42,745 nt of DNA from Thermosediminibacterales bacterium. GTDB taxonomy: Bacteria; Bacillota; Thermosediminibacteria; Koleobacterales; JARRCM01. A program made the translations under genes and the position numbers. Location: NCBI GenBank assembly GCA_029982205.1, contig JARRCM010000018.1, positions 1 through 42,745 of the forward strand, given 5' to 3'. Shown in pieces: positions 1 to 7,042 of the stretch. The stretch's first letter is position 1. Each line of letters starts with the position of its first letter. Under the pieces are notes generated by a model. That model had not been told where the DNA came from, made no database searches, and saw nothing but the letters and a program-made list of their open reading frames with translations.

Positions 1-99
1 GTAACTGAGGTTTACCAGGAGCCGTATACGAGGCCCGTACGTACGGTTCTGTGAGAGCAAAGAAGTCGGGAAACTACTCCCGACTTCTAGCTACTCGAT
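1..99 (+). mobile_element. Group II intron, 3' end only (domains V and VI)
   Basis: Positions 19-49 fold as a group II intron domain V. An 8-bp lower helix (19-26 with 42-49) contains the catalytic AGC at 20-22, a two-base CG bulge lies at 40-41, and a 4-bp upper helix (27-30 with 36-39) is capped by a 5-nt loop. Domain VI follows: GAGAG at 53-57 pairs with CTACTC at 91-96, leaving A93 unpaired as the expected branch-point adenosine, with a distal 10-bp stem (61-70 with 81-90). The intron would end in AT at 98-99, seven residues counting from the branch A, as is usual. The reverse transcriptase/maturase and the rest of the ribozyme lie upstream, outside the window. Activity and class cannot be judged from this end alone. 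Confidence 0.85.
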
Positions 100-107
100 A
101 ATGATTT

Positions 108-530
108 TTACACTACAGGATTGAAAAGTTTGGTTTTTCGATCTTCAGCGGTTTTCAATATACCTTGATGACTTACGATATACCTATCATGACAGCCACT
201 TCCTATGAGACCTATTTCATCATAAGCATAGATGTTAAACCTTAATCTATTACCTGAAACTTCGATAAGTTTTGCTTTTACCGTAACTGTCATGCCTTGA
301 GTTGTTGGTTCATTATGGGTAATGGTAAGAGTTTTTCCAATTGTAATCAACCCTTTGGGAAGTTGATGGTCTACGGCTTTTACGGCGGCTTCAATCATTA
401 GTGCTGATAATGTGGGAGTAGCCAAAAGTGTTTTTAAGGCTCCGCTGCCAAGATGCAGCGCTGTATCTGCTTCAGTTATTAGTTTTTGAACCGTTGCCGA
501 GGAGTTGGGTTTTATCTCAGGGACCTTCAC
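108..530 (-). CDS. FlK-like acyl-CoA thioesterase family protein
   Basis: A 140-residue protein with the single hot-dog-fold layout of the fluoroacetyl-CoA thioesterase (FlK)-like family: an N-terminal segment ending in a TPTLSALMIEAA helix, then VTVKAKLIEVSGNRLRFNIYAYD, a typical hot-dog beta strand pair. The family hydrolyses small acyl-CoA thioesters in the cytoplasm; the substrate here is unknown. The start is GTG at 530, preceded by AAAGGGGGT eight bases upstream. The length matches the family, so the gene looks intact even though the group II intron ends only eight bases beyond its stop codon. No partner gene lies on the same strand. Family assignment is good; substrate is not inferred. 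Confidence 0.75.
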   Translation of the reverse strand: MKVPEIKPNSSATVQKLITEADTALHLGSGALKTLLATPTLSALMIEAAVKAVDHQLPKGLITIGKTLTITHNEPTTQGMTVTVKAKLIEVSGNRLRFNIYAYDEIGLIGSGCHDRYIVSHQGILKTAEDRKTKLFNPVV

Positions 531-748
531 GGTTAATACCCCCTTTAAATATATAAGCCAGATTCTAAACAGTATAGCTATTTGGTATAATTATATCACA
601 ATATAAAATATTCTGCAATTTCAAAAAAATATATGTTTTATCATTATTGATCAGTAAGATTTTTATCTATCTTTTACTTTAAAAAATTATTACTAAATGT
701 TATCATAATTGTAGAGTTCTAAAACATACGAAATTGGCGGTGTTGAAT

Positions 749-2092
749 ATGGAAATAGAGGGTTGGGTAAAATTTATTTTAAATTCCTTATATGATGGAA
801 TATTAATTATTGATAAAAATGCGGTCGTTCAATATGTGAATGATTCATATACTAGGATTACAGGGGTTACGTATGATAAAATTGTTGGGAAGTATTTAAG
901 AGAAGTAAGGCCGGGTGCGAGATTGCCTGATGTATTAAAGACGGGGAAAACCCTGCTTAGGGTTCCAAGAAAAGAAGGAGATGTTGAATATGTAGTAAAT
1001 ATGTCGCCTATTAAAGTTAAGGGAGAAATAGTTGGAGGAATTTCAGTAGTTACAGAAATAACTGATGCATATAAACTTACGGAGGAGTTAAAAAAATCTC
1101 ATTTAACTCTTGAAAAACTTAGAAATCATGTTAAACACTTATACAAAGCCAAGTATACTTTTGACGATATTATAAGTGAAGATCCTGTATCTAAAAAAGT
1201 AAAGCAGATGGCAAAAAAGATTGCTAAAACAGATTCAACTGTTTTAATTCGAGGTGAGAGCGGTACAGGTAAAGAATTATATGCACACGCTATTCATAAC
1301 GAAAGTAATAGAAGAAATGAGCCCTTTATTGCAGTGAACTGTGCCACATTAAATTCACAGCTTCTTGAAAGTGAACTTTTCGGTTATGAAGAGGGAACTT
1401 TTACAGGAGCAAAAAAAGGGGGCAAGGTTGGTCTTTTTGAGGTTGCCGATGGCGGGAGCATATTTCTGGATGAAATAACTGAAATGGACCATAACTTGCA
1501 GGCTAAGCTTCTAAGAACGTTACAGGAAAGAACAATAAGAAGAGTTGGAGGTGTTTCTGAAAAACAAATTGATGTAAGGATTATAGCGGCAACAAATAAA
1601 CCATTAGAAAAATTGGTAAAAGAAAATAAATTTAGAGAAGACCTTTACTATAGAATACAGGTTGTTCCTTTAACAATTCCACCTTTACGTGATAGAAAGG
1701 GAGACTTAAAACAATTGATTGAATTCTTTCTTGAAAAAATACAGCGTCAATTAAAAAAACGGATAAATGTATCAGAAAATGCAATGAAGGTTTTATACAA
1801 ATATGATTGGCCCGGAAATGTTAGGCAGTTAAAAAATACTTTGGAATTTGCTCCTAACATGATTGAAGGTTATACTATTGATACTAAACACCTCCCAAAA
1901 ACAATACAGGTACAAGCCATAGATAATGGTGATGCACTTTTAATTAAACCTTTAAAAGAAACTGTTAAAGAAAAAGAAATCGAAGAAATAAAAAAAGCAA
2001 TTAATATATATGGCGATACAGTAGAAGGCAAAAAGAAGGCTGCGAAAGCTCTTGGAATTTCTCTTGCAACTCTTTATAATAAATTAGATTAG
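749..2092 (+). CDS. Sigma-54-dependent transcriptional activator (PAS, AAA+, Fis-type HTH)
   Basis: A 447-residue enhancer-binding protein. An N-terminal PAS domain (about 8-110) probably senses a small ligand, a short coiled linker (about 110-138) follows, then the sigma-54 AAA+ domain: Walker A GESGTGKE near 169-176, the sigma-54 contact loop written GTFTGA (216-221) instead of the usual GAFTGA, Walker B GSIFLDE near 236-242, and the C-terminal Fis-type helix-turn-helix ending in KAAKALGISLATLYNKL. I chose ATG 749 because GGCGGTG lies five bases upstream; an in-frame TTG at 734 has no ribosome site. The gene sits directly upstream of a sigma-54 promoter and three matching palindromes, so it almost certainly activates the transporter/AtuA-like operon that follows. 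The ligand is unknown. Confidence 0.93.
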   Translation: MEIEGWVKFILNSLYDGILIIDKNAVVQYVNDSYTRITGVTYDKIVGKYLREVRPGARLPDVLKTGKTLLRVPRKEGDVEYVVNMSPIKVKGEIVGGISVVTEITDAYKLTEELKKSHLTLEKLRNHVKHLYKAKYTFDDIISEDPVSKKVKQMAKKIAKTDSTVLIRGESGTGKELYAHAIHNESNRRNEPFIAVNCATLNSQLLESELFGYEEGTFTGAKKGGKVGLFEVADGGSIFLDEITEMDHNLQAKLLRTLQERTIRRVGGVSEKQIDVRIIAATNKPLEKLVKENKFREDLYYRIQVVPLTIPPLRDRKGDLKQLIEFFLEKIQRQLKKRINVSENAMKVLYKYDWPGNVRQLKNTLEFAPNMIEGYTIDTKHLPKTIQVQAIDNGDALLIKPLKETVKEKEIEEIKKAINIYGDTVEGKKKAAKALGISLATLYNKLD

Positions 2093-2103
2093 TGATAACA
2101 ACT

Positions 2104-2142
2104 TTTCTAAAAAATAAGAATACCTTTCTAAGAAATTAGAAA
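2104..2142. promoter_or_regulatory. Tandem palindromic enhancer sites (UAS1 and UAS2) for the sigma-54 activator
   Basis: Two 18-bp sites of pattern TTTCTAA-N4-TTAGAAA. UAS2 at 2125-2142 is a perfect 7-4-7 palindrome; UAS1 at 2104-2121 matches it imperfectly in the right arm. They start 21 bp apart, two helical turns, so dimers would bind the same DNA face. They lie about 200 bp upstream of the -24/-12 promoter, a normal distance for enhancer-binding proteins. Binding by the adjacent activator is inferred. Confidence 0.7.
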
Positions 2143-2202
2143 TCATTTCAATATTATAGCATATATTTTTAAAGTATTTAATTAACTTAACAAATTGCAT
2201 TA

Positions 2203-2220
2203 TTTCTAATAAATTAGAAA
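2203..2220. promoter_or_regulatory. Third palindromic enhancer site (UAS3)
   Basis: TTTCTAA-TAAA-TTAGAAA is a perfect 7-4-7 palindrome identical in both arms to the site at 2125-2142, about 120 bp upstream of the -24 element. Its right arm is shared with the 5' arm of the regulator gene's terminator hairpin. Confidence 0.7.
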
Positions 2221-2246
2221 TCTCTTATTGCTGAGATTTCTTTTTT
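2217..2246 (+). terminator. Rho-independent terminator of the sigma-54 activator gene
   Basis: GAAATCTC (2217-2224) and GAGATTTC (2233-2240) form a perfect 8-bp stem with an 8-nt loop, followed by TTTTTT. It separates the regulator from the operon it is predicted to control. Confidence 0.75.
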
Positions 2247-2329
2247 CATTATGCAATTAATTAATTTAAAGGTATATACATAGTTCGAAGCAGCTAAATA
2301 AATTGGAATAATAAGGCTTGTTTTACAGT

Positions 2330-2344
2330 TGGTATGTATTTTGC
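2330..2344 (+). promoter_or_regulatory. Sigma-54 (-24/-12) promoter of the CitMHS/AtuA-like operon
   Basis: TGGTATGTATTTTGC fits the TGGCAC-N5-TTGC consensus with exact GG-to-GC spacing (12 bases from the first G to the G of GC). Transcription would begin near 2356 and the first gene starts at 2407. The rest of the 314-bp gap from 2093 to 2406 holds the enhancer palindromes and one terminator. Confidence 0.85.
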
Positions 2345-2406
2345 TTATATAATCTAAACAGAAACCGCGCGGTAATAAATTAATAAAAATAGGAGGTACT
2401 TAAAAA

Positions 2407-3714
2407 ATGTTAGCATTATTAGGCTTTTTAACAATTATAATATTACTTGCAACAATTATTATGAAAAAATTATCTCCAGTAGTAGCGCTGGTATTAATTC
2501 CATCAATTGTTGCTGTTTTTGGTGGATTTGGAAGCAAATTGGGTGAATTTATTATTTCTGGTGTTAAAGGAATTGCTCCAGTTGGAACAATGTTTATTTT
2601 TGCGATCCTATTTTTTGGTGTTCTAACGGACGCAGGAATGTTTGACCCTATTATAAAGAGAATATTAAAGGCCGCAGGTAATGATCCAGTAAAGATAGTA
2701 GTAGGTAGTGCTGTTTTGGCGATGTTGGTACATCTAGACGGATCTGGAGCGGTAACCTTTTTAATTACTATTCCTGCTATGTTGCCTTTATATAATAAGC
2801 TTGGTATGGATAAAAGAATTCTAGCTACTGTTGTAGCGCTATCAGCAGGAACTATGAACGTTCTTCCGTGGGGCGGGCCTACCCTTAGAGCTGCATCTGC
2901 TCTGGAGGTTCCGGTAACACAATTGTTTAACCCTGTTCTTCCTGCTTTTATATGTGGGTTGTTATTTGTGTTATTTATAGCCTACCGTTTAGGGAAAAAA
3001 GAGAAGGCAAGATTGGGCCATTTAGAAGACGTAGATATAAATACAGATGTTGGAGTTCAAAAAAATATAGATAAAGAAAAACAAAAACTACTTAGACCCA
3101 AAATGTTTTACTTTAACGTTATACTTACTGTTGTTTCTATATTAGTTTTAATTACAGGAAAACTTCCGCCAGCAGTAATATTTATGTTTGCATTTGCTCT
3201 AGCGCTTGTTATTAATTATCCTAACGTTAAAGAACAACGCGAACGAGTTGATGCTCATGCCAAAGCAGCTTTGATGATGGCAAGCATATTGTTTGCAGCT
3301 GGTGCGTTTGTTGGTATAATGAAAGGTTCAGGTATGATTAAAGCTATGGCAACTGCAGCTGTTTCTGTTATTCCTAATTCTCTAGGGAGTCATATACCTC
3401 TTGTGACAGGTTTAGTGTCAATGCCTGCGAGCCTCTTGTTTGATCCTGACTCATTCTATTTTGGAGTATTACCTGTTTTGTCCGCAGCAGCTAAAGGTTT
3501 TGGAATTCCAGCTGTTGAAGTAGGAAGAGCTGCGATATTGGGCCAGATGACTACTGGTTTTCCGGTAAGCCCATTAACAGGGTCAACATTTCTCTTGATA
3601 GGTTTAACTGGTGTTGATTTAGGCGAACACCAGAAAAGAACAATTCCGTATGCTTTTGCTACAACCATAGTTATGGTTTTGGTAGCAGTTGTAACAGGGG
3701 TTATAACTTTATAA
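2407..3714 (+). CDS. CitMHS-family carboxylate:cation symporter
   Basis: A 435-residue, strongly hydrophobic protein with roughly a dozen membrane segments and a charged cytoplasmic loop near 195-225. The segments FGVLTDAGMFDPIIKRILK and HLDGSGAVTFLITIPAMLP, together with a late MTTGFPVSPLTGSTFLLIGLTGVDLGEHQ, are characteristic of the CitMHS family, whose Bacillus members import metal-citrate complexes with protons. It starts at ATG 2407 behind AGGAGG. It is first in the sigma-54 operon, 26 bp before the AtuA-like gene, so it likely imports the substrate that those proteins metabolise. Citrate is only one possibility; given the DUF1446 partner another di- or tricarboxylate or branched hydroxy acid is equally plausible. 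Confidence 0.85.
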   Translation: MLALLGFLTIIILLATIIMKKLSPVVALVLIPSIVAVFGGFGSKLGEFIISGVKGIAPVGTMFIFAILFFGVLTDAGMFDPIIKRILKAAGNDPVKIVVGSAVLAMLVHLDGSGAVTFLITIPAMLPLYNKLGMDKRILATVVALSAGTMNVLPWGGPTLRAASALEVPVTQLFNPVLPAFICGLLFVLFIAYRLGKKEKARLGHLEDVDINTDVGVQKNIDKEKQKLLRPKMFYFNVILTVVSILVLITGKLPPAVIFMFAFALALVINYPNVKEQRERVDAHAKAALMMASILFAAGAFVGIMKGSGMIKAMATAAVSVIPNSLGSHIPLVTGLVSMPASLLFDPDSFYFGVLPVLSAAAKGFGIPAVEVGRAAILGQMTTGFPVSPLTGSTFLLIGLTGVDLGEHQKRTIPYAFATTIVMVLVAVVTGVITL

Positions 3715-3740
3715 ATATAGGATAGAGGAGGAAAATAAAA

Positions 3741-5096
3741 TTGAAGAGCATACGTATTGGTAGTGGTGCGGGTTATGGAGGAGATCGGATAGAGCCTGCA
3801 GTAGAGCTAATCGAAAAAGGGAATCTGGATTATATAGTTTTTGAATGTCTTGCAGAAAGGACTATTGCAATTGCTCAACAAGCGAAACTAAAAAATCCTA
3901 ATAAAGGTTATAATTCGCTGCTAGAAGATAGAATGGAGAAAATTTTGCCGCTTTGTTATGAAAAAGATGTTAAAATAATAACAAACATGGGTGCCGCAAA
4001 TCCAATAGCAGCTACAAAAATAGTCAAGCAAATGGCAACAGAAAAGGGTTTAAAAGGCTTAAAAATTGCTGCAGTTTTAGGAGACAATATATTTGAAAAT
4101 ATTAACAAATATCTCCATTGCGAAGTTTTAGAAACCGGTTCTCAACTTAAAGATTTAAATGGAGAAATAGTATCCGCAAATGTGTATTTGGGATGTGAAG
4201 GTATAGTCGAAGCTCTTGAAAACGGATCAGATGTAGTGATTACAGGTCGTGTTGCTGATCCTGCGCTGTTTTTAGCTCCCATAGTTTTTGAACATAAATG
4301 GGATGTAAACAATTATGACCTTATAGGGAAGGGAATACTTATAGGCCATCTTCTTGAATGTGCAGCTCAGATTACAGGAGGTTTTTTTGCAGACCCTGGC
4401 TATAAAGATGTTCCGGATTTATGGAAAGTTGGATTCCCTATAGCTGAAGTGTTTGAGGATGGTGAAGCTATAATAACAAAAGTAAAAGGATCCGGCGGGT
4501 GTATAACTACTGCAACATGTAAAGAACAGCTTTTGTATGAAATTCATGATCCATCAAAATATATTACGCCTGATGGTGTGGCAGATTTCACTAACGTTAC
4601 TTTTGAAGAAATAGGAAAAGATAAGATAAAGGTTAAAGGAGGCAGAGGAACAGAAAAACCCAAAAAACTAAAAGTAAGTGTGGGATACAGAGATTGTTAT
4701 ATAGGTGAAGGAGAAATCAGTTATGGAGGGTCAGGAGCTTTAAATAGAGCCAAACTGGCTGGAGAAATAGTTAAAAAGAGATTAGAACACAATAAAGTTT
4801 CAATAGAGGAACTAAGAATAGATTTGATAGGAGTAAATTCGTTATATAGAAATGAGATTTCGAGGAAAATAAACAGAGAAGAATACAACCCGCCTGAGGT
4901 TAGGTTGAGAGTTGCAGGCCGAACTTTGACTAAGGATGATGCAATAAAAATTGGCAATGAAGTTGAAACTCTTTATACTAATGGACCGGCATCAGGTGGA
5001 GGTGTTACAAAGTCAGTAAAAGAAATAATTTCAATAGCTTCTATATTTATCCCGAGAGAAGATGTGAAGGTAGAAGTGGTTTATGAGGAGGTGTAG
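3741..5096 (+). CDS. AtuA-like (DUF1446) acyclic terpene utilisation family protein, large part
   Basis: A 451-residue DUF1446/AtuA-family protein. Recognisable are an N-terminal IRIGSGAGYGGDRIEPAVELIEKG, the central CEGIVEALENGSDVVITGRVADPALFLAP, HLLECAAQITGGFFADPG, and KGSGGCITTATCKEQLLYEIHDP. Pseudomonas AtuA belongs to the citronellol/geraniol degradation cluster, but its biochemical role is unsettled and family members are widespread outside terpene users. The TTG start at 3741 follows GAGGAGG. In AtuA-type proteins a roughly 100-residue domain follows this region; here that domain is a separate downstream gene starting four bases after the stop, so the pair is a split version. The operon setting suggests catabolism of an imported carboxylate. 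Confidence 0.85.
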   Translation: MKSIRIGSGAGYGGDRIEPAVELIEKGNLDYIVFECLAERTIAIAQQAKLKNPNKGYNSLLEDRMEKILPLCYEKDVKIITNMGAANPIAATKIVKQMATEKGLKGLKIAAVLGDNIFENINKYLHCEVLETGSQLKDLNGEIVSANVYLGCEGIVEALENGSDVVITGRVADPALFLAPIVFEHKWDVNNYDLIGKGILIGHLLECAAQITGGFFADPGYKDVPDLWKVGFPIAEVFEDGEAIITKVKGSGGCITTATCKEQLLYEIHDPSKYITPDGVADFTNVTFEEIGKDKIKVKGGRGTEKPKKLKVSVGYRDCYIGEGEISYGGSGALNRAKLAGEIVKKRLEHNKVSIEELRIDLIGVNSLYRNEISRKINREEYNPPEVRLRVAGRTLTKDDAIKIGNEVETLYTNGPASGGGVTKSVKEIISIASIFIPREDVKVEVVYEEV

Positions 5097-5100
5097 TGTT

Positions 5101-5400
5101 TTGAAACTTCGGGAAATAGCTCATTCGAGAACAGGCGATAAAGGAAATATTGCTAATGTTTCTTTAATTGCTTATAAAAAAGAAGATTATGAAGTAATCA
5201 AACAAAAAGTAACTGCTGAACGTGTAAAAGAATGGTTTAAAGAAATTGTTGAAGGAGAGGTAATACGGTATGAACTACCCAAAATACATGCGTTGAACTT
5301 TGTAATGTATAAAGCTTTAGGAGGAGGAGTTACTCGCTCATTGGCAATAGATAAACATGGAAAAAGTTTAAGCTCAGCATTATTAGATATGGAAATATAA
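5101..5400 (+). CDS. AtuA-related small protein (C-terminal AtuA domain as a separate subunit)
   Basis: A 99-residue protein beginning MKLREIAHSRTGDKGNIANVSLIAY and ending with LNFVMYKALGGGVTRSLAIDKHGKSLSSALLDMEI. It matches the short domain found at the C-terminus of longer AtuA proteins, the SRTGDKGN and GGGVTRSL blocks being its hallmarks. I place the start at TTG 5101, seven bases after GAGGAGGTG, rather than at the upstream ATG 5083, because that ribosome site would lie inside the longer version. It follows the large AtuA-like gene by four bases and is presumably translationally coupled with it and forms a complex. Molecular function unknown. Confidence 0.85.
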   Translation: MKLREIAHSRTGDKGNIANVSLIAYKKEDYEVIKQKVTAERVKEWFKEIVEGEVIRYELPKIHALNFVMYKALGGGVTRSLAIDKHGKSLSSALLDMEI

Positions 5401-5432
5401 GGGTTAGAGTTCACAAGCTCTGCCCTTATTTT
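5399..5432 (+). terminator. Terminator of the sigma-54 operon
   Basis: AAGGG-tt-AGAG pairs with CTCT-g-CCCTT across an 8-nt loop and is followed by ATTTT. It overlaps the last bases of the small AtuA-related gene. Confidence 0.7.
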
Positions 5433-5471
5433 AAGTTTAAAAAGATTAAACTTTATTGCTGGAGAAGAGTG

Positions 5472-5499
5472 TTGAAATGCTTAATGTAAATGGTATAAT
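5472..5499 (+). promoter_or_regulatory. Sigma-A promoter for the GDSL esterase gene
   Basis: TTGAAA (5472-5477) and TATAAT (5494-5499) are separated by 16 bp. Its position supports the downstream ATG at 5537 as the real start, since an upstream reading-frame extension would run through the promoter. Confidence 0.65.
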
Positions 5500-5536
5500 T
5501 ATAGTTGAACAAAAGGGAATAAAGGAGACAAGCTGT

Positions 5537-6109
5537 ATGAAGATTGTATGCCTAGGTGACAGCTTAACACAGGGTTATAGGGTTCTTCCTTCACAGGCAT
5601 GGCCTTCAATTGTAGCTGAAGAAACAAACCACCAAATAATAAACAAGGGAATAAGCGGAGATACTACTTCAGGGATGTTGAGCAGGCTGTATAGAGATGT
5701 AATTGATGAAAAACCATCCCGCGCAATTTTAATGGGAGGAAGCAATGACCTTCTCTGGGAAGTGCCTATGGAAGTTATCAAAACAAATATCGGTGGAATA
5801 GTTGCAAACCTTCATCACCATAATATATTAGTTATAATAGGGATTCCCATTCCTGTTGTGACAGACATGGCTTTAAAACACTGGGTGTTTAATTACGATT
5901 ATGAAAAAGTCAATAAACAGCTTCAGCATTACAGAACATGGTTAATAAGATTTGCCGAAGAGTTTCAATGTGGAATAATCGATTTTTATAGTGTTTTTTA
6001 TGATTTCGAAGAGAATTCTGCTATAAGGTCTTATTATCTGGATGGAGTTCATCCGACCGCTGAAGGCAACAGAATAATGGCTGAAAAAGTAATCCAATTA
6101 CTTCGTTAA
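5537..6109 (+). CDS. GDSL/SGNH-family lipase-esterase
   Basis: A 190-residue SGNH hydrolase. Block I GDSLTQG (with the nucleophilic Ser) is near residue 8, block II Gly is in INKGISGDTTSGMLSRL, block III GGSNDL carries the oxyanion Asn, and block V DGVHPTAEGN supplies the catalytic Asp-x-x-His near the C-terminus. All four family blocks are present. There is no signal peptide, so it should act in the cytoplasm, in the manner of TesA/YlmB-like arylesterases on small esters or acyl-CoA. The start ATG 5537 lies nine bases after AAAGGAG. It is a single-gene unit with its own promoter. Natural substrate unknown. Confidence 0.9.
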   Translation: MKIVCLGDSLTQGYRVLPSQAWPSIVAEETNHQIINKGISGDTTSGMLSRLYRDVIDEKPSRAILMGGSNDLLWEVPMEVIKTNIGGIVANLHHHNILVIIGIPIPVVTDMALKHWVFNYDYEKVNKQLQHYRTWLIRFAEEFQCGIIDFYSVFYDFEENSAIRSYYLDGVHPTAEGNRIMAEKVIQLLR

Positions 6110-6111
6110 AA

Positions 6112-6136
6112 CCCCGGAGCAACCCGGGGATTTCCT
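6112..6136. terminator. Bidirectional terminator between convergent genes
   Basis: CCCCGG (6112-6117) and CCGGGG (6124-6129) form a GC-rich 6-bp hairpin with a 6-nt loop. T-rich sequence follows on the plus strand, and AAAA precedes it, giving TTTT on the minus strand, so it can serve both the GDSL gene and the DtxR-family gene. Confidence 0.65.
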
Positions 6137-6617
6137 ATTTTTTTACCGTTTTTTTCTTGAAATCATGGAATTTTTCGATGATTTGAGGATTTTGATCAAG
6201 AAACTTATTTAACAGTTCGATACTTTCATAGGTTTCCGGGCTTATGTGATGTTCTATCATTTCAGTATCTTTAAACGCCATTTCTTTAACTCCAATTTTG
6301 TTTAAAAATGTTTCTATGGTTTTATGTCTTTTTAATAAAAACTCACCTATACTTTTACCCTTCTCTGTCAGCTGGATTATTCCATATTTTTCATAATTAA
6401 TTAAGCCTAATTCTGCTAATTTCTGTACGATTTTTGAAGCAGATGAAGCCTGAACGTTTAATTTCCTTGCAAGATGGTTTGTTCGTTCATATCCTTCTTT
6501 TAAGCAGGTTCTGTAAATCATTTCTAAATAATCTTCCATACTCGCTGTTAAAAGTTTTTTGTTTTGTTTCATCATTTGGTAACCGCGAAAGGTATAAAAC
6601 TCTTTGTTCTTTTTCAA
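6135..6617 (-). CDS. DtxR/MntR-family metal-dependent repressor
   Basis: A 160-residue protein with the DtxR winged helix: TASMEDYLEMIYRTCLKEGYERTNHLARKLNVQASSASKIVQKLAELGLINYEKYGIIQLTEKGK at about 24-88, then the metal-binding/dimerisation helices with HKTIETFLNKIGV and DTEMIEHHISPETYE. The His/Glu pattern E-x2-E-H-H is the expected metal-site region. It lacks the SH3-like third domain, so it is the short, MntR-like form. The start is TTG 6617, nine bases after AAAGGGG; the in-frame ATGs at 6575/6572 lack a ribosome site. It is divergent from feoAB, so an iron-responsive repressor of the ferrous iron transporter, and perhaps of itself, is the natural inference. Confidence 0.85.
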   Translation of the reverse strand: MKKNKEFYTFRGYQMMKQNKKLLTASMEDYLEMIYRTCLKEGYERTNHLARKLNVQASSASKIVQKLAELGLINYEKYGIIQLTEKGKSIGEFLLKRHKTIETFLNKIGVKEMAFKDTEMIEHHISPETYESIELLNKFLDQNPQIIEKFHDFKKKTVKK

Positions 6618-6674
6618 AGTCGATTACCCCTTTAATCAAATTTTCTCTTATATACCTATATGTGTAACACAATT

Positions 6675-6695
6675 CTAATATACTTCATATATTAG
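6675..6695. promoter_or_regulatory. Palindromic operator candidate between the DtxR-family gene and feoA
   Basis: CTAATATA-CTTCA-TATATTAG is a perfect 8-5-8 inverted repeat in the divergent intergenic region, where it would overlap promoter elements. Size and position fit a DtxR/MntR-type operator. A second small palindrome, TGTGT-A-ACACA, sits just upstream at 6661-6671. Protein binding is inferred. Confidence 0.55.
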
Positions 6696-6765
6696 GCATA
6701 GGAAAAAAAATTTCTTGCTGCTAACTTTTAGTGACCGAACATCCCTTGAAAGGAGAAAATTTATC

Positions 6766-7005
6766 ATGAGCAAAGATTTGCTGCCTTTACACATGCTGCC
6801 AATCGGCAGTATCGGTAAGGTTATAAATTTAACATCTATGGGTAATGTTAGAAGAAGAATGTTGGATTTGGGCCTAATACCTGATACTGAGGTTGAAGCA
6901 GTCGTAAAAAGCCCGTCAGGCGACCCTGTTGCGTATCAAATACGCGGAGCTGTGATTGCTCTCAGGTCTGAAGAAGCTTCTAAAATACTCATAGAAAAAA
7001 TATGA
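6766..7005 (+). CDS. feoA: FeoA ferrous iron transport accessory protein
   Basis: A 79-residue SH3-like FeoA protein: PLHMLPIGSIGKVINLTSMGNVRRRMLDLGLIPDTEVEAVVKSPSGDPVAYQIRGAVIALRSEEASKILI shows the usual G-x3-V and RMLDLGLIPG-type block (here LGLIPDTEVE) and the closing ALR-EA-I motif. FeoA is a cytoplasmic partner of FeoB in Fe(II) uptake. The start ATG 6766 lies behind AAAGGAG; upstream in-frame codons have no ribosome site. feoB follows 37 bp downstream on the same transcript. Expression is probably controlled by the divergent DtxR-family repressor. Confidence 0.93.
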   Translation: MSKDLLPLHMLPIGSIGKVINLTSMGNVRRRMLDLGLIPDTEVEAVVKSPSGDPVAYQIRGAVIALRSEEASKILIEKI

Positions 7006-7042
7006 AGTTTTTTCATTGAATTGAACCAAGGGGGTAATAGGA

